Shown: positions 25,787-37,289 of the stretch, one piece after another
How the letters are laid out: each line of letters begins with the position of its first letter
How positions within the stretch are numbered: position 1 is the first letter of the stretch
Source: Labia minor
Taxonomy: Eukaryota > Arthropoda > Insecta > Dermaptera > Spongiphoridae
Direction: 5' to 3'
Length of the DNA stretch: 64,000 nt
Assembly (NCBI GenBank): GCA_963082975.1
Contig: OY720345.1
Span: 3,795,001-3,859,000 of the forward strand
Notes under the pieces: generated by a model
The model's database searches: none
What the model was told of the DNA's origin: nothing
The model's input: only the letters and a program-made list of their open reading frames with translations
Translations under genes and position numbers: made by a program

Positions 25787-26279
25787 CAGCTTGATTGAAT
25801 CACTGAAAGTACCGGAATTCATTTTTTAACACGACTGCAAATCTCACGCGCCTACACGTGACGTGGTGCCATCAAAAAAGAGTTGTCCAAACAGCCGCTA
25901 GTTTAATAAATATTATTTATTAATTTTAATTTATAATTTATAATTAATTAAATTTAATTTATATATATAATATCTTATGTTATTTATTCCAATTCAAATT
26001 TGCGAGATAGTTAAATGGAGACACTCCAGATTTATTTATTTTATAATATATTTAGGTGAATTACTTTTCAAGCAGTTACTTCAGATGAAGATGAAGATGA
26101 AAATGAAAAGGATCTTTTAAGAATAGTTTTAGTTTTCTTTGAGAAACAATATTTATCATAGTTAAAAAATTTAAAATCAATTTTTTTTTTCTCTTGCTAA
26201 AAATATACCTGTATAATTTTCTAATTATATTTATTTAGATAGACAATGTTTGTTATTATTATAATTATTATTATTTCAG
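24575..26279. other. Intron between exons c and d, about 1.7 kb
   Basis: This short intron contains one near-complete family A element (25438-26029) with an expanded TA tract (about 25743-25782). Otherwise it is AT-rich and featureless. Confidence 0.7.
25438..26029 (+). mobile_element. Family A element with expanded TA tract
   Basis: The copy runs from TTTTTTACTATCG to GACACTCCAG. It keeps the 3' inner motif GCGAGATAGT. A TA repeat of about 40 bp replaces the short ATATA normally found after AAACTGC. Confidence 0.85.
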
Positions 26280-29200
26280 ATATAAATGAATGCGAAACTG
26301 ATTCACATGGATGTTCTCATGAATGTCAAAATGAAGATGGTGGTTATGAATGCCTTTGTCCCGAAGGTTATGATATTGGTGAAGACGAAAAAACATGTAT
26401 TGATTATGATGAATGTAATGAAGATGCAGAGGATGAAGAAGACGAAGACGAAATGGCCCAACGAGCATGTTCACATACTTGTATTAATACCGAAGGTAGT
26501 TTTCGTTGTGAATGTCCCCGTGGGTATCAACTTGCTGAAAATAATCGAATTTGTGAAGATATTGATGAATGTCAACAATCTAATAATAATAATAATTCCT
26601 GTTCTCATTTTTGTCATAATATTATGGGATCTTTTCATTGTTCTTGTCCATCTGATTTAGAATTAGATGAAGATAATAGAACTTGCTCTAATAACAACAA
26701 CGATCCATGTAAAAATCGTTTAAATCCATGTTCCCATAAATGTGAGACTATTAATGGAACTTCACTCTGTATTTGTTCAGAAGGATTTCGTCTAGCTAAA
26801 GATACATACACATGTTTAGATATTGATGAGTGTTTGGAAGAAATTTCAGGTTGTTCTCATTCTTGTACAAATTTATTAGGAAATTATGAATGCAATTGTC
26901 CTGAAGGTTATGCACTTAGTGAGAACAATCGTCATGATTGTATTCAAGCTGATCATTGCAAGCATGCCGAATGCTCCCATGAATGTTTAACAGAAGATAA
27001 TGGATTTGTGTGCAAATGTCCATCTGGATATTCTCTTGGACCCGATTTAAAAACTTGTATTGATAATGATGAATGTGCACAGGGTATGGCCAAATGTTCA
27101 CATGAATGTTTGAATAATGAAGGAAGTTTTAGTTGCAAATGTCCAGAAGGATACATTCTTGAAGATCAGTTCACTTGTAAGGCAATAGATCAATGTAAAA
27201 ATTCAGGTTGTTCACATAAATGCATTGACAGAGGAAATGGACAATATGAATGCGATTGTCCAGAAGGTTATGAACTAGATGACGATGAAAGAACATGTAT
27301 TGATATCAATGAATGCGAAGAGGATGAAAATTCTGGTTGTTCTCATCATTGTACTAATATAGAAGGAAGTTTTATTTGCAATTGTCCAGAAGGTTTTCAA
27401 TTAGATGAAGATAAATCAACGTGTTTAGATATAGATGAATGTCAAGTAGGAGGAGTTTGTGAACACAAATGTGTCAATGAAATTGGAAGTTATAAATGTG
27501 AATGTAATGATGGATTTCATTTATCTTATGATGATACTAAATGTGAAGATAATAATGAATGTGAAGTAGAAGGTGTATGCGAGCAAATATGTATTAATGA
27601 CTTTGGAAGCTATAAATGCCAATGTCATGTTGGTTATAAACTAAATTCAGATCAATTGACATGTTCGGACATAAATGAATGCCAAATTGAAGGTTTATGT
27701 GAATATGGATGTACAAATCTATTGGGAAGTTATAAATGTGAATGTGATTTAGGATTTAAATTATTGGATGACGGTAAAACATGTCATGATATTAATGAAT
27801 GTGATGAAACTGAACCCTGCGAATATCGTTGTATAAATAAACCAGGAAGTTATAAATGCGAATGTGATATTGGGTATCAATTATATTCAAATGGGTCTTG
27901 TGTTGATATCAATGAATGTTTAGAAGACGGAATTTGTGATTTTGGATGTACAAACGAACCTGGAAGTTATCGATGTGGTTGTAAAATTGGATATCGCCTC
28001 TCAGAAAATGGTATTAATTGTGAAGATATTGATGAATGCAACTATAATATGCCTACAATATGTGAACATGGATGTTTAAATGAACAAGGCAGTTTTAAAT
28101 GTACATGTAAAAAAGGTTTTCGTTTGGCATCAAATAATTATGATTGTGTTGATATAAATGAATGTGATAAACAAGTGTGTGATCAAGGTTGTATAAATGA
28201 ATTAGGAAGTTTTCGTTGTACTTGTACTTCAGGCTATCAATTGTCAGAAAATGGCCTAGAGTGTATTGATATAGATGAATGTAAAGAAGCAGGATGTGAA
28301 TTTGATTGTATTAATGAACCAGGAAGTTTTAAATGTATATGCGATGATGGTTTTAGATTAGATGATAACGGTTTTGATTGTATTGATATTGATGAATGTA
28401 AAGAAAAAAACAATTGTCAACATGAATGTTTTAATGAATTAGGCAGTTATAGATGTGAATGTAAATTGGGATATGAATTATCAGAAAATAAAACATTATG
28501 CAACGACATAAATGAATGTGAAAATGAAAATCCATGTGAACATCAATGTATAAATGAAGATGGTAGTTTTAAATGTTTATGCAATGAAGGCTTTCAATTA
28601 ACTCAAAATGGGCTCAATTGTAATGATATTAATGAGTGTGAAAATAATGAAATATGCCAATATAAATGTATTAATGAAATAGGTAGTTATCGATGTGAAT
28701 GTAAGAAGGGATTTCATTTATCGTCGAATGGTATTTCTTGTGAAGATATAAATGAATGTGAAAATGAAAACTTTTGTTCACATATATGCATTAATGAAAT
28801 CGGTAGTTTTCAATGTAGTTGTCCTATAGGATATAAAATTGATGATATTGATTCTCAAACATGTATTGATATTGATGAATGTGAAACTAATACTACCAAT
28901 TGCGAAGATATTTGTAAAAATACTCCTGGAGGATATTATTGTGAATGTTCATCTGGCTATCAATTATCAACTGATAATTCAACTTGTCTTCCTTCTAATC
29001 CTTGTCAAAGAGTTCAATGTGCACATACATGTGAATTAGCTGGAACGTCAGCTCGATGTATATGTCCAATAGGGTATGAACTTGCCGAAGATGCTGTTTC
29101 GTGTAATGATATTAATGAATGTGATAATGATAATGGAAATTGTGAACAAATATGTATAAACACACAAGGCAGTTTTGTCTGTTCTTGTTATGAAGATTTT

Positions 29201-30815
29201 GAATTAGATGATAATAATAACAAAACTTGTAAATTATTTAATTTATGTGATCATAATAATGGAGGGTGTTCACATTCGTGTATCTACAAAGATCAAATTA
29301 AAAAATGCAAATGTCCAGAGGGTTGGATTCTAGGAGATGATAAACATACCTGTGCTTATTTAGAAACATGTGATGATGCCATATGCTCTCATAGTTGTAT
29401 TAATACAGATTTTGGCTTTCGATGTATTTGTCCTGATGGTTTTATTTTAGATAAAAAAGATAAAGTCTCATGTAAAGATATTAATGAATGTTCTGAAGAA
29501 AATGGACATTGTTCACATGAATGTATTAATTATGATGGTGGCTACAATTGTTCCTGTCCAAATGGATTAAAATTAAATTATGATAGACAAAATTGTAGAG
29601 ATATAAATGAATGTTATTATGAAAATGGTGGGTGCTCTCATCTTTGTACAAATACTTTTGGAAGTTTTCACTGTGCTTGTCCAGAAGGTTATAGTCCAAA
29701 TATCAATGATGCACGACTTTGCGATGATATTAATGAATGTGAAAATAATAATGGAGGATGTAATCACACTTGTATTAATTTCCCTGGTAATTTTTCATGT
29801 GATTGTCTTCCGGGCTATAATTTAGATAGTAATAACATTTGTCAAGATATAAATGAATGCCTTGACTTATCCAAATGTTCAGGAGGCAAATGTATAAATA
29901 CAATTGGAAGTTTTCAATGTCTTTGTGAAGATGGTTATTTAGTAAATGATACGGAATGTATGGATATTGATGAATGTTTTCATGCAAACCATGATTGTTC
30001 ACAAAAATGTATAAATACAGTTGGTGGCTTTAAATGTGAATGTTTGGAAGGTTACCAACTTGCCAAAGATAATCGGACATGTTTAGATTTAAATGAATGT
30101 AGACATGATAATGGAGGATGCTCTCATTTATGTCGGAATATGCTAGGAAGTTTTCGATGTGCTTGCCCTTTAGGATTAGAGCTTCATTCAGATGGCAGAA
30201 CATGCCAATCTGTAGATGCTTGTCAATTATTAAACCCACCATGTAGCCATCGATGTCATAATACAGTATTAGGTGCACGATGTTTATGTCCAAGAGGCTT
30301 TAAGTTAGCCTCTGATCGTCGAAAATGTCGCGACATTGATGAATGCCAGGATAATAATAATAATAATGGAGGATGTTCCCACCATTGTCAAAACACGCCA
30401 GGAAGTTATCATTGTTCCTGTCCACAAGGTTGGAATTTTCTTAAAAATAAACACACATGTCATGATATCAACGAGTGTCACTTTGAGAATGGCGGATGTT
30501 CCCATCTCTGTGTAAATACAATTGGAAGTTTTTATTGCACCTGCCCAGATGGATGGGAAATGCTTGAGAAACGATGTGTTGAACGTGACGCATGTTCTGT
30601 ACGGAATGGAGGATGTTCACAAATATGTTCAAGTAAAGAGGGTCTGGCAATTTGCTCTTGTAAACCTGGATTTAATCTTCTCCGTGATTTAACGACATGT
30701 ATTGATATCGACGAATGTAAATCCAACCCCTGTCAACATATTTGCAAAAACACTTTGGGCAATTACGAATGTCGATGTCATCCAGGCTATCAAAGAATTG
30801 GCAATAATTGTACAG
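26280..30815 (+). CDS. Giant internal exon d: 37 tandem EGF-like modules
   Basis: A single open exon of 1512 codons encodes 37 consecutive EGF-like modules of about 38-50 residues each. About 29 begin with the calcium-binding signature D-x-[DN]-E-C, and most keep the hydroxylation pattern C-x-[DN]-x4-[FY]-x-C-x-C. Modules 4, 6, 8, 23, 25, 26, 33 and 36 start atypically (for example DPC, QADHC, LFNLC, ERDAC) and probably do not bind calcium the same way. Modules 10-20 (about 27430-28750) form a more uniform block with C-E-x-x-C-I-N-E-x-G-S-[FY]. Asn runs from AAT repeats sit in modules 3 and 34, and an acidic insert sits in module 2. The acceptor ends TTTCAG at 26279 and the donor is GTAGGT at 30816, both phase 1. 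The product is presumably a long, rod-like extracellular segment. The role is inferred from the module type only. Confidence 0.95.
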
Positions 30816-31573
30816 GTAGGTTTTATTTATTTTTTTTTTAATATACTCCTATTATACTATATTATTTATTTAACTTAAATATTTGTCTATTTTTATTCAA
30901 TTATTCAATTATTTAAAAAAAAAAAAAAAAAATTAGATATTTTTCTATTTTCTATGGATTTTTTTTTTTATTTATAGAGGAGAGGTAAAAAAAAGAAAAG
31001 AAAAGAAAAGAAAAGAAGATAGACTTATGGTGTCTGAAATGATTAAATAAACGATAAATCCAAACGATAAAAATAATTTTCTTTTAATGAGAAACATGCG
31101 TTAGTAAAATCATCCTTGTTTACTCAATTATATTTAGATAATTTTTTTTTTCTTTCTTTAAAGGTAGTAATAAAATGAAACCTAATAAATGATATTTGAT
31201 AGCAATATGGTATGATAAATTAAACCATTCATTTAAATTATCCATTTAAATTTAAATCCATATTTGTGCTCTTCCTCTCTTGCCTTTCTATATATATATA
31301 TATATATACTTATTAGTCTAATGAAAGGAAATAAAGTTAACGATTCATAATTGAAATTGTGTGATAAGAGATTAATTGCAAAAATATTCTTAATATCCAT
31401 TCAATTTCATAATTGGATAACTACTGTTTATTAATCATTGAATAATTTAATTTAAATCTAATATGTGTCACAACACATACTTGAATTTGTAAATCATTTT
31501 TGATAATTATACAGTAATAATATTATAAGTTAATTTAAAATAAAATAAAAAAAAAAAATGATTTTTTTTTCAG
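30816..31573. other. Intron between exons d and e, 758 bp
   Basis: This AT-rich intron has an AAAAG tandem run (about 30990-31016) and a TA tract (about 31290-31310). I see no transposon in it. Confidence 0.75.
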
Positions 31574-31684
31574 AGATGGATGAATGCAGTCCTGGTCGTT
31601 GTTATGGCACTTGTGTCACTTTCAATGGCACGTCGCAATGTATCTGTAAACATGGATTCCGTCATGAGAATGGACGCTGTGTTG
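31574..31684 (+). CDS. Internal exon e: one short EGF-like module
   Basis: This 37-codon exon encodes a compact EGF-like module reading (E)MDECSPGRCYGTC, then TFNGTSQCIC, ending HENGRCV. The six cysteines are present, but the residue two after the third cysteine is Thr, so the Asp/Asn hydroxylation pattern is lost. The acceptor follows a T tract and ends CAG at 31573, leaving AG from the split codon. The donor GTAATT at 31685 is weaker than the others. The phase is 1 at both ends, matching the donor at 30816. A competing AG two bases downstream would break the reading frame. Confidence 0.87.
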
Positions 31685-32464
31685 GTAATTATCATTTTAA
31701 AATTATCTTTCAATGTTATCAATTATATTTAGATTCAATTGCTGAAGTGATTAATTACTCCTAATTAATTCATTATTTATTAAATAAAATAAGTAATTAA
31801 AAAAAAATTAAGTTACAGTGTTTTATTTATAAATGCACTAAAAACTAGAAAATAATTTTTCACTTCAACAACAATGGTCTAGATTCTTTGAATAAAGAGC
31901 CTAATTAAAATGAATCCGTTAATTAATTTTCTATGTATCTCTCCAATAAAACGCTTGCATTTAATTTTCAATTTTGTCACCATTTTTAATTTAATTGCAA
32001 GCGTTTTATTGGAGAGATCCCTAAAAAATTAATTAACGAATTCATTTTAATTAGGCTCTTTATTCAAAGAATCTAGACCATAGGTTCTTAAACTTATGTA
32101 CTCCACGGACCCCCACTTGAAAAAATTTTTTTTGACGGACCCCCATCACAACTTTAGGTACTTTACGTCATTTTATTAATTAATTTCTGGCTTACGATCT
32201 CATAAGGACAAGGATATATGATGAATATTTCTAACAGTGATTGGTGAATAACGATTTTTTTGCATATTGTAGAACACATTTTATTAGAAATTATAATATT
32301 GAAGAAAGAAAATACAAACATTGTCATAGCAACAAATCTCACAAATTATAATGGGTACTTACATTAAATTCATATAAATATTTTATAATTTTTTTCAGAA
32401 AATATTAAATAAGAAATATTTTAAAAAATAACTGCATCTATCTCATTAAATATAACTTACATAT

Positions 32465-34324
32465 TTAATGAGATGTATGCAGTTGTTTTCTTGAAACAAG
32501 AATCTCAATATCTGGCTTAATATTGGAAACTTTTAATCTAAGATCCGGCTCTACATTTAATTTGTTTCTATATTTAGACTTAATATAAAATAGTACCGAA
32601 AAAGCTTGTTCGCATAAATATGTTGTGCAGAATGGAATCAAGTGTTGAAGTGCTTTATTTGCAAGCGCAGGATAATCTGACCTGAGAAGTAACCAAAAGT
32701 TGCTCAATTCAGTTTTGTTAAATTTTAGTTTATAAGTTGTATCACATGATAATTCCACGAGAATATCTTGTTCAGGTGCAGATAAATGTTTAGCATTTGT
32801 AATTTCCATATTAAATGGATCTCTGATCCAGTTATTGCAAGGATCAGGAGTAGAAAAATACTTCCTGAAGTTGCTTTTCAAAGTAATTAAATGTTCAACA
32901 AATAATTGACGCGTTTGATTAAGCAATTTTTCACTGGAGCTTTCTATGAAATCATTGAGAGTTGGAAAAGACTCATATACACCGTTCTGGATGCGTTTCG
33001 ACCACAAGTCGATTTTTTTAATCATTGCTTCTATTTTATCTTCAACTTTAAATATATTTACAACAGTACCTTGCAGGCTCAAATTAAGTTCGTTCAATTT
33101 TGTAAAAATATCAGTCAAGTAAGCCACCTTAGCTAACCAGATAAAATCATTGAAACATTCGGTCAGTTCAAAATGCGCATCTATTAAAAACAATCGTATT
33201 TCATCTCGAAGCTCAAAAAGGCGAATGAGTACTTTCCCGCGGGACAACCAACGTACATCTGTATGTAATAATAAATGTGTATGTTGACTACCCATTTCCT
33301 CACACAAAATTTTAAAAACTCTGGAATTAAGTGGACGAGCCTTAATGAAATTGACAATTTTAACTACTTCGTCTAATGTTCTTTTCAAATCTGGTGACAT
33401 ATTTTTGGCTGCTAATGATTCTCTGTGAATGCAGCAATGATTCCAAACAACCTGAGGCGCAACATTTTTAATAAGAGCAATCAATCCAGTTCTTGTACCT
33501 GACATTGCACGAGCACCATCAGTGCAAATTCCAACACATTTTGGCCACTCTATTTCATTTTCGGTTATAAAATTATTCAAACTGTTAAATATGTCATTAG
33601 CTGTCGTTCGTGAAGGTAGTGAATCACAAAACAATACATCTTCTTGTATTTGATTTTCAAACTCATATCTAATGAAAGCTAACAAATTGGCATTATTAGT
33701 GACATCAGTACTTTCATCCAATTGTAATGAGTAATAGTGACTTTTGCGCACTCTCGATATTAATTCTTCTTTTATATTACATGACATGTCTTCAATCCTA
33801 TTCTTAACCGTATCATTTGATAATGAAATCAAATTTATATCGTTTGCTGCTTTAGTTCCTAACATTATATTTGTAATTACTTTTGTAGCAGGAAGAATTA
33901 ATTGCTCTGCTATATTATGCGGCTTTCCTGCTTTAGCAATAAGTAGAGCTACTTCATATGATGCCATTACTGCTTTCTTACTCATACCACCAGATCCCGT
34001 CTTTACCATCAATTTCTGACTTGAATTAAGTTCTTCTTTTTTCATTTTAAAAAATTCGATAGACTTACTAACATGCTCGCTGTGCTTTGTTTGTAAATGA
34101 CGTCTGAGATTAGCAGGTTTCATACTTTCATTGGATAAACTTTCCTGACATAGAACGCAGACTGGTCTTTCCACATCATTGTTGCAAATATAAGTAAATC
34201 CAAATGATAAATAATCATCCGAATATTTTCTAGTTTTGCGTTTCTTGGTAGAGTTTGCTGTTGATGCCTCATCATCTGATTCTTTCCGTTTCTGTGTTGA
34301 ACCAGTTTGTAGCCAACGATCCAT
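32465..34324 (-). CDS. hAT transposase with BED zinc finger (Buster/ZBED5-like)
   Basis: An intact 619-residue ORF on the minus strand encodes a hAT-superfamily transposase, a nuclear DNA cut-and-paste enzyme. An N-terminal basic region (KRKESDD, KKRKTRK) is followed by a BED-type zinc finger with C-V-L-C and H-L-Q-T-K-H (about residues 50-85). The RNase-H-like core shows LDESTDV (about 200) and CTDGARAMSG (about 270), candidate catalytic Asp sites, followed by NHCCIHRESLA. The C-terminal hAT dimerisation region reads PFCTTYLCEQAFSVL and KYRNKL. The length is normal for the family and there are no stops. It is the only gene of the element 32079-35405 and is antisense to the host gene. It resembles vertebrate ZBED5/FAM200-type proteins, which are domesticated hAT genes, but here it still lies inside a flanked transposon. 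Confidence 0.93.
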   Translation of the reverse strand: MDRWLQTGSTQKRKESDDEASTANSTKKRKTRKYSDDYLSFGFTYICNNDVERPVCVLCQESLSNESMKPANLRRHLQTKHSEHVSKSIEFFKMKKEELNSSQKLMVKTGSGGMSKKAVMASYEVALLIAKAGKPHNIAEQLILPATKVITNIMLGTKAANDINLISLSNDTVKNRIEDMSCNIKEELISRVRKSHYYSLQLDESTDVTNNANLLAFIRYEFENQIQEDVLFCDSLPSRTTANDIFNSLNNFITENEIEWPKCVGICTDGARAMSGTRTGLIALIKNVAPQVVWNHCCIHRESLAAKNMSPDLKRTLDEVVKIVNFIKARPLNSRVFKILCEEMGSQHTHLLLHTDVRWLSRGKVLIRLFELRDEIRLFLIDAHFELTECFNDFIWLAKVAYLTDIFTKLNELNLSLQGTVVNIFKVEDKIEAMIKKIDLWSKRIQNGVYESFPTLNDFIESSSEKLLNQTRQLFVEHLITLKSNFRKYFSTPDPCNNWIRDPFNMEITNAKHLSAPEQDILVELSCDTTYKLKFNKTELSNFWLLLRSDYPALANKALQHLIPFCTTYLCEQAFSVLFYIKSKYRNKLNVEPDLRLKVSNIKPDIEILVSRKQLHTSH

Positions 34325-34553
34325 TTTATGGAGTAATTTATTAACATTGAACTACAATAATATAAATATAATATAAATATAATATAAATATAACGAATTA
34401 TTATTTACTAGCTATGTTTTAATATGATTTTAAATGAATGTTTTAATATCATTTTAAATGAATGTTTTAAATCATTTTAATAAATGTTTTAAATCATTTT
34501 AAATAAATGATTTAATATCATTTTAAATGAATATTAATTTATATAATAAATAT

Positions 34554-34643
34554 ATTTCGTAATTTGATTCTAAAATATTATTAATTTCGTAATTTGATTC
34601 TAAAATATTATTAATTTCGTAATTTGATTCTAAAATATTATTA
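34554..34643. repeat. 30-bp tandem repeat, three units
   Basis: Three near-perfect copies of a 30-bp unit containing TTCGTAATTTGATT lie inside the right part of the hAT element. The same motif followed by AAAATAAATATTTTT recurs once at about 57183-57225, outside this element. Confidence 0.85.
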
Positions 34644-34827
34644 AAATAAATATTTTTTATTCATAAAACTAACTTATACTTACTCTCAAAAACAGCCTTT
34701 CTGGGAAATTGCAAAATGTGTTTAGTGTTTTTATAAAATAATGATCATGCAAATTACACTAAAAATTAAAAAAAATTATTAGCTATAATAAACTATTATT
34801 AGCTATAATTTAATTATAATTAATTAA

Positions 34828-34939
34828 ATTAATAAAAATAATTTAAAGATACAACTCGTTGAGAAATGAACTTATAATTAACATTAATAAAAATAATTTA
34901 AAGATACAACTCGTTGAGAAATGAACTTATAATTAACAT
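34828..34939. repeat. 55-bp direct duplication inside the hAT element
   Basis: A unit containing GATACAACTCGTTGAGAAAT is repeated at a 55-bp shift with essentially no differences. The identity suggests a recent local duplication. Confidence 0.85.
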
Positions 34940-35624
34940 TTGCTTTAAAACTGTTTAAAACCCCAGAGTGGACGCTGACAATTTGGGTTTTTCCGGGTAA
35001 GACTGTCCCCTCCCCTGGTTTTCCCCAATAACAAAGTGAAAGAAAATTCCCTTATATGCCTCCCCTTCCGAGCCCCTAAGAGGGGTTATTTTAAAGGAAC
35101 AATCGAAAAATGATTTTAAATGAATGAATGGATGAAAATTCAAATTTTATATATAGTTTTTTATATATGTTTATTTATTCACAAAAAATTAATTGACATA
35201 ATTATCAATTTAATAAAATAAAATAGTATTATTAATAGTATTAAATTATAGCCGTAATTCTCTAGGAGGATATAGTTAAACAATGAACTTTAAATATTTA
35301 TATATGTATATATTTTTACGATGATTTTTTTCCGAGGACCGCGGACCCCCAGTAAAGGCTTCGCGGACCCCCAGGGGTCCGCGGACCACAGTTTAAGAAC
35401 CACTGATCTAGACCATTGTTGTTGAAGTGAAAAATTATTTTCTAGTTTTTAGTGCATTTATAAATAAAACACTGTAACTTAATTTTTTTTTAATTATTTA
35501 TTTTATTTTTAATTTTTTAGTAAATAAATTTTTGAGGTTTTAAGTTTTATTTGAATATACTTTGAGATTATAAATGATATTTAATGATGGGTTAAAATTT
35601 ATTAATTAAATTATTAATTAATTA

Positions 35625-35795
35625 TTTAATGAAGAAAATGAAATCTTTATTTCATATTCATGTTTTCTCATCTAAATCTGAAAAGTGTGCAAAGTTTTAG
35701 TTTGATTGGTCAACTGCAACTGTGTTAAAAATGAGTTACTAGATTTGAACTATACAGACAACCAAGCAAGTTAAATAAAACACTGTAAAAATAAA
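35625..35795 (+). repeat. Family C repeat
   Basis: It contains TTTCTCATCTAAATCTGAAA, GTGTGCAAAGTTTTAGTTTG and ends AAGTTAAATAAAACACTGT. Close copies are at 49936-50052 (inverted) and 53265-53508. No coding sequence is present. Confidence 0.75.
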
Positions 35796-36224
35796 AATTT
35801 TTCTTTAAAAAGAAAAAAAAAATTGAAAATTGAAATTAAAATAAATAAATAATTTTAATTAAAAAATCAAATTCACAATTTCGTTTTCGATATTTATTTT
35901 ATTTTATCTTTTGTAAAAGTTTTTCAAAAAATATTATACATCCTTTACTTATAATTACATATATTTTGATTTATTTGATAAAAAAAATAATAATAAACAA
36001 AATGTATGACTTTTATTTATCTTAAATATCTATTTTATTTTTCATTGACACACAGTTTATAAATAAAAAGTGAGATCACCTTACGACATTTGAAAACCCG
36101 ATAAAACATCAGTAATCAATTTGCATTTAAACGAGCGAAACATTCATATTTTACTTACTATAAAAGTTATGATTAAAGTTCAATTGGGATTCAAAATTAA
36201 TGTAAAAAAAAAAAATAATATAAA

Positions 36225-36330
36225 TTTTTCTAATAATAAAAATTTTACTAAACGCTTAAAAACTGACAAATTTTTATTATTATAAATACAATAAAATTGA
36301 TAAATTAAGAGCTAAGAAATTAATTAAATT
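36225..36330. repeat. Family F internal fragment
   Basis: TAATAATAAAAATTTTACTA and ATTAAGAGCTAAGAAATTAA match the inner portion of family F in inverted order. Confidence 0.5.
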
Positions 36331-37289
36331 TTAATCTAAATATTAAATAAATAATCAGAATTAGAAAATTCCAACATTAATAGACGGATTTTATTCATAG
36401 ATTTCAATCAATTAAAAAAATAATCCTGCTTTATATTCATTCTGTTTTTTGAAAAAAAAAATCGTTATTCGTATAATAATGATTATTCAGGATGTACCTA
36501 AATAGGACTAAAACTCTTCAAATACATATTATAAAAGGATTTAAAAAAAAAAACAGTACAAACTTAAATTAGAGCAATAAATTCTCTACTTCATGGATTT
36601 GATAAGACTGATGATTTTTTTTAATATACTTACCGGTCTAAAATGAAATTATAAACCTAATACTAATACTAATACTAATAAGGTATTTATAATTTTTTTT
36701 TAATATCAATTTATGAAAAAAGCTATAATAACAATAATAATTGATAATAACAATTTGTTGCATTAATGTTATTATATGTAGTTTTCATATAAATTGATTG
36801 ATATAAAATTTAAATAAAATTAATTTAATACTTTTGCATTAAATATATGTTACAATTTGCTTAACATATATTCATTTTATTACTAAATTGCACATTCCAT
36901 ATTTTTTTAACAACAATTATTACTTAACAATTTATATTGATAACAACAACAACAACAACAACAAGAGTAAATTATTGTTTTCCTTTATTTTCAATTCAAA
37001 AGTTGTTTAATTTTCTTATAATATCTGTACATTTTTAGTAAATTCTAAGATCAAAATAATGATGGTGATGTTTTTAAGGGAAATCGATTTATGATTATCT
37101 CAAATTTATAATATTAGTGTACCAATAAAGTACATACACCTACATATAAGTAAATATTAAAAACCAAAATTGAATTTATTATTAATATGAGATACTTACC
37201 AACTTATTTTATGTTTTATTCTAAAAAAACGTCAAAATTATTATCAAGGGGGATCAAAATTAAAATATAAAAAAACAATTATTTTGTCG

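Larger units (their letters stand above)
32079..35405 (-). mobile_element. Autonomous hAT transposon with 8-bp target duplication
   Basis: The element is 3327 bp and bounded by imperfect terminal inverted repeats. The left end reads CATAGGTTCTTAAACT and the inverted right end reads CAGTGGTTCTTAAACT; both continue into a GGACCCCC motif. A perfect 8-bp duplication ATCTAGAC lies at 32071-32078 and 35406-35413, as expected for hAT. The duplication fits the nTA-centred pattern (nnnTAnnn) described for the Buster group. Inside lie the transposase gene and, toward the right end, several short tandem repeats (34554-34643 and 34828-34939). The two ends differ at the terminal bases (CATAG against CAGTG), which may reduce mobility. 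Confidence 0.93.
31780..35512. mobile_element. Long foldback (palindromic) element interrupted by the hAT transposon
   Basis: The sequence at 31780-32078 contains an inverted repeat around a loop near 31975: the arm with TCTAGATTCTTTGAATAAAG returns inverted near 32060-32078. The outer part of the left arm (about 31780-31885, with ACAGTGTTTTATTTATAAAT) has its inverted partner only after the hAT element, at about 35406-35512. Removing the hAT and one duplication copy restores one palindrome of about 400 bp. The outer motif ACAGTGTTTTATTTA is also seen at family C ends. Confidence 0.85.

Noticed and set aside
26271..30726. Several open frames of 60-120 codons on the minus strand and in other + frames across the giant EGF exon
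   Set aside because: They are shadows of the strongly biased coding frame, lack domains and contain unnatural Ile/Met/His-rich translations.
32906..33136. 76-codon frame on the + strand inside the hAT transposase
   Set aside because: It is antisense to the intact transposase frame and has no features of its own.
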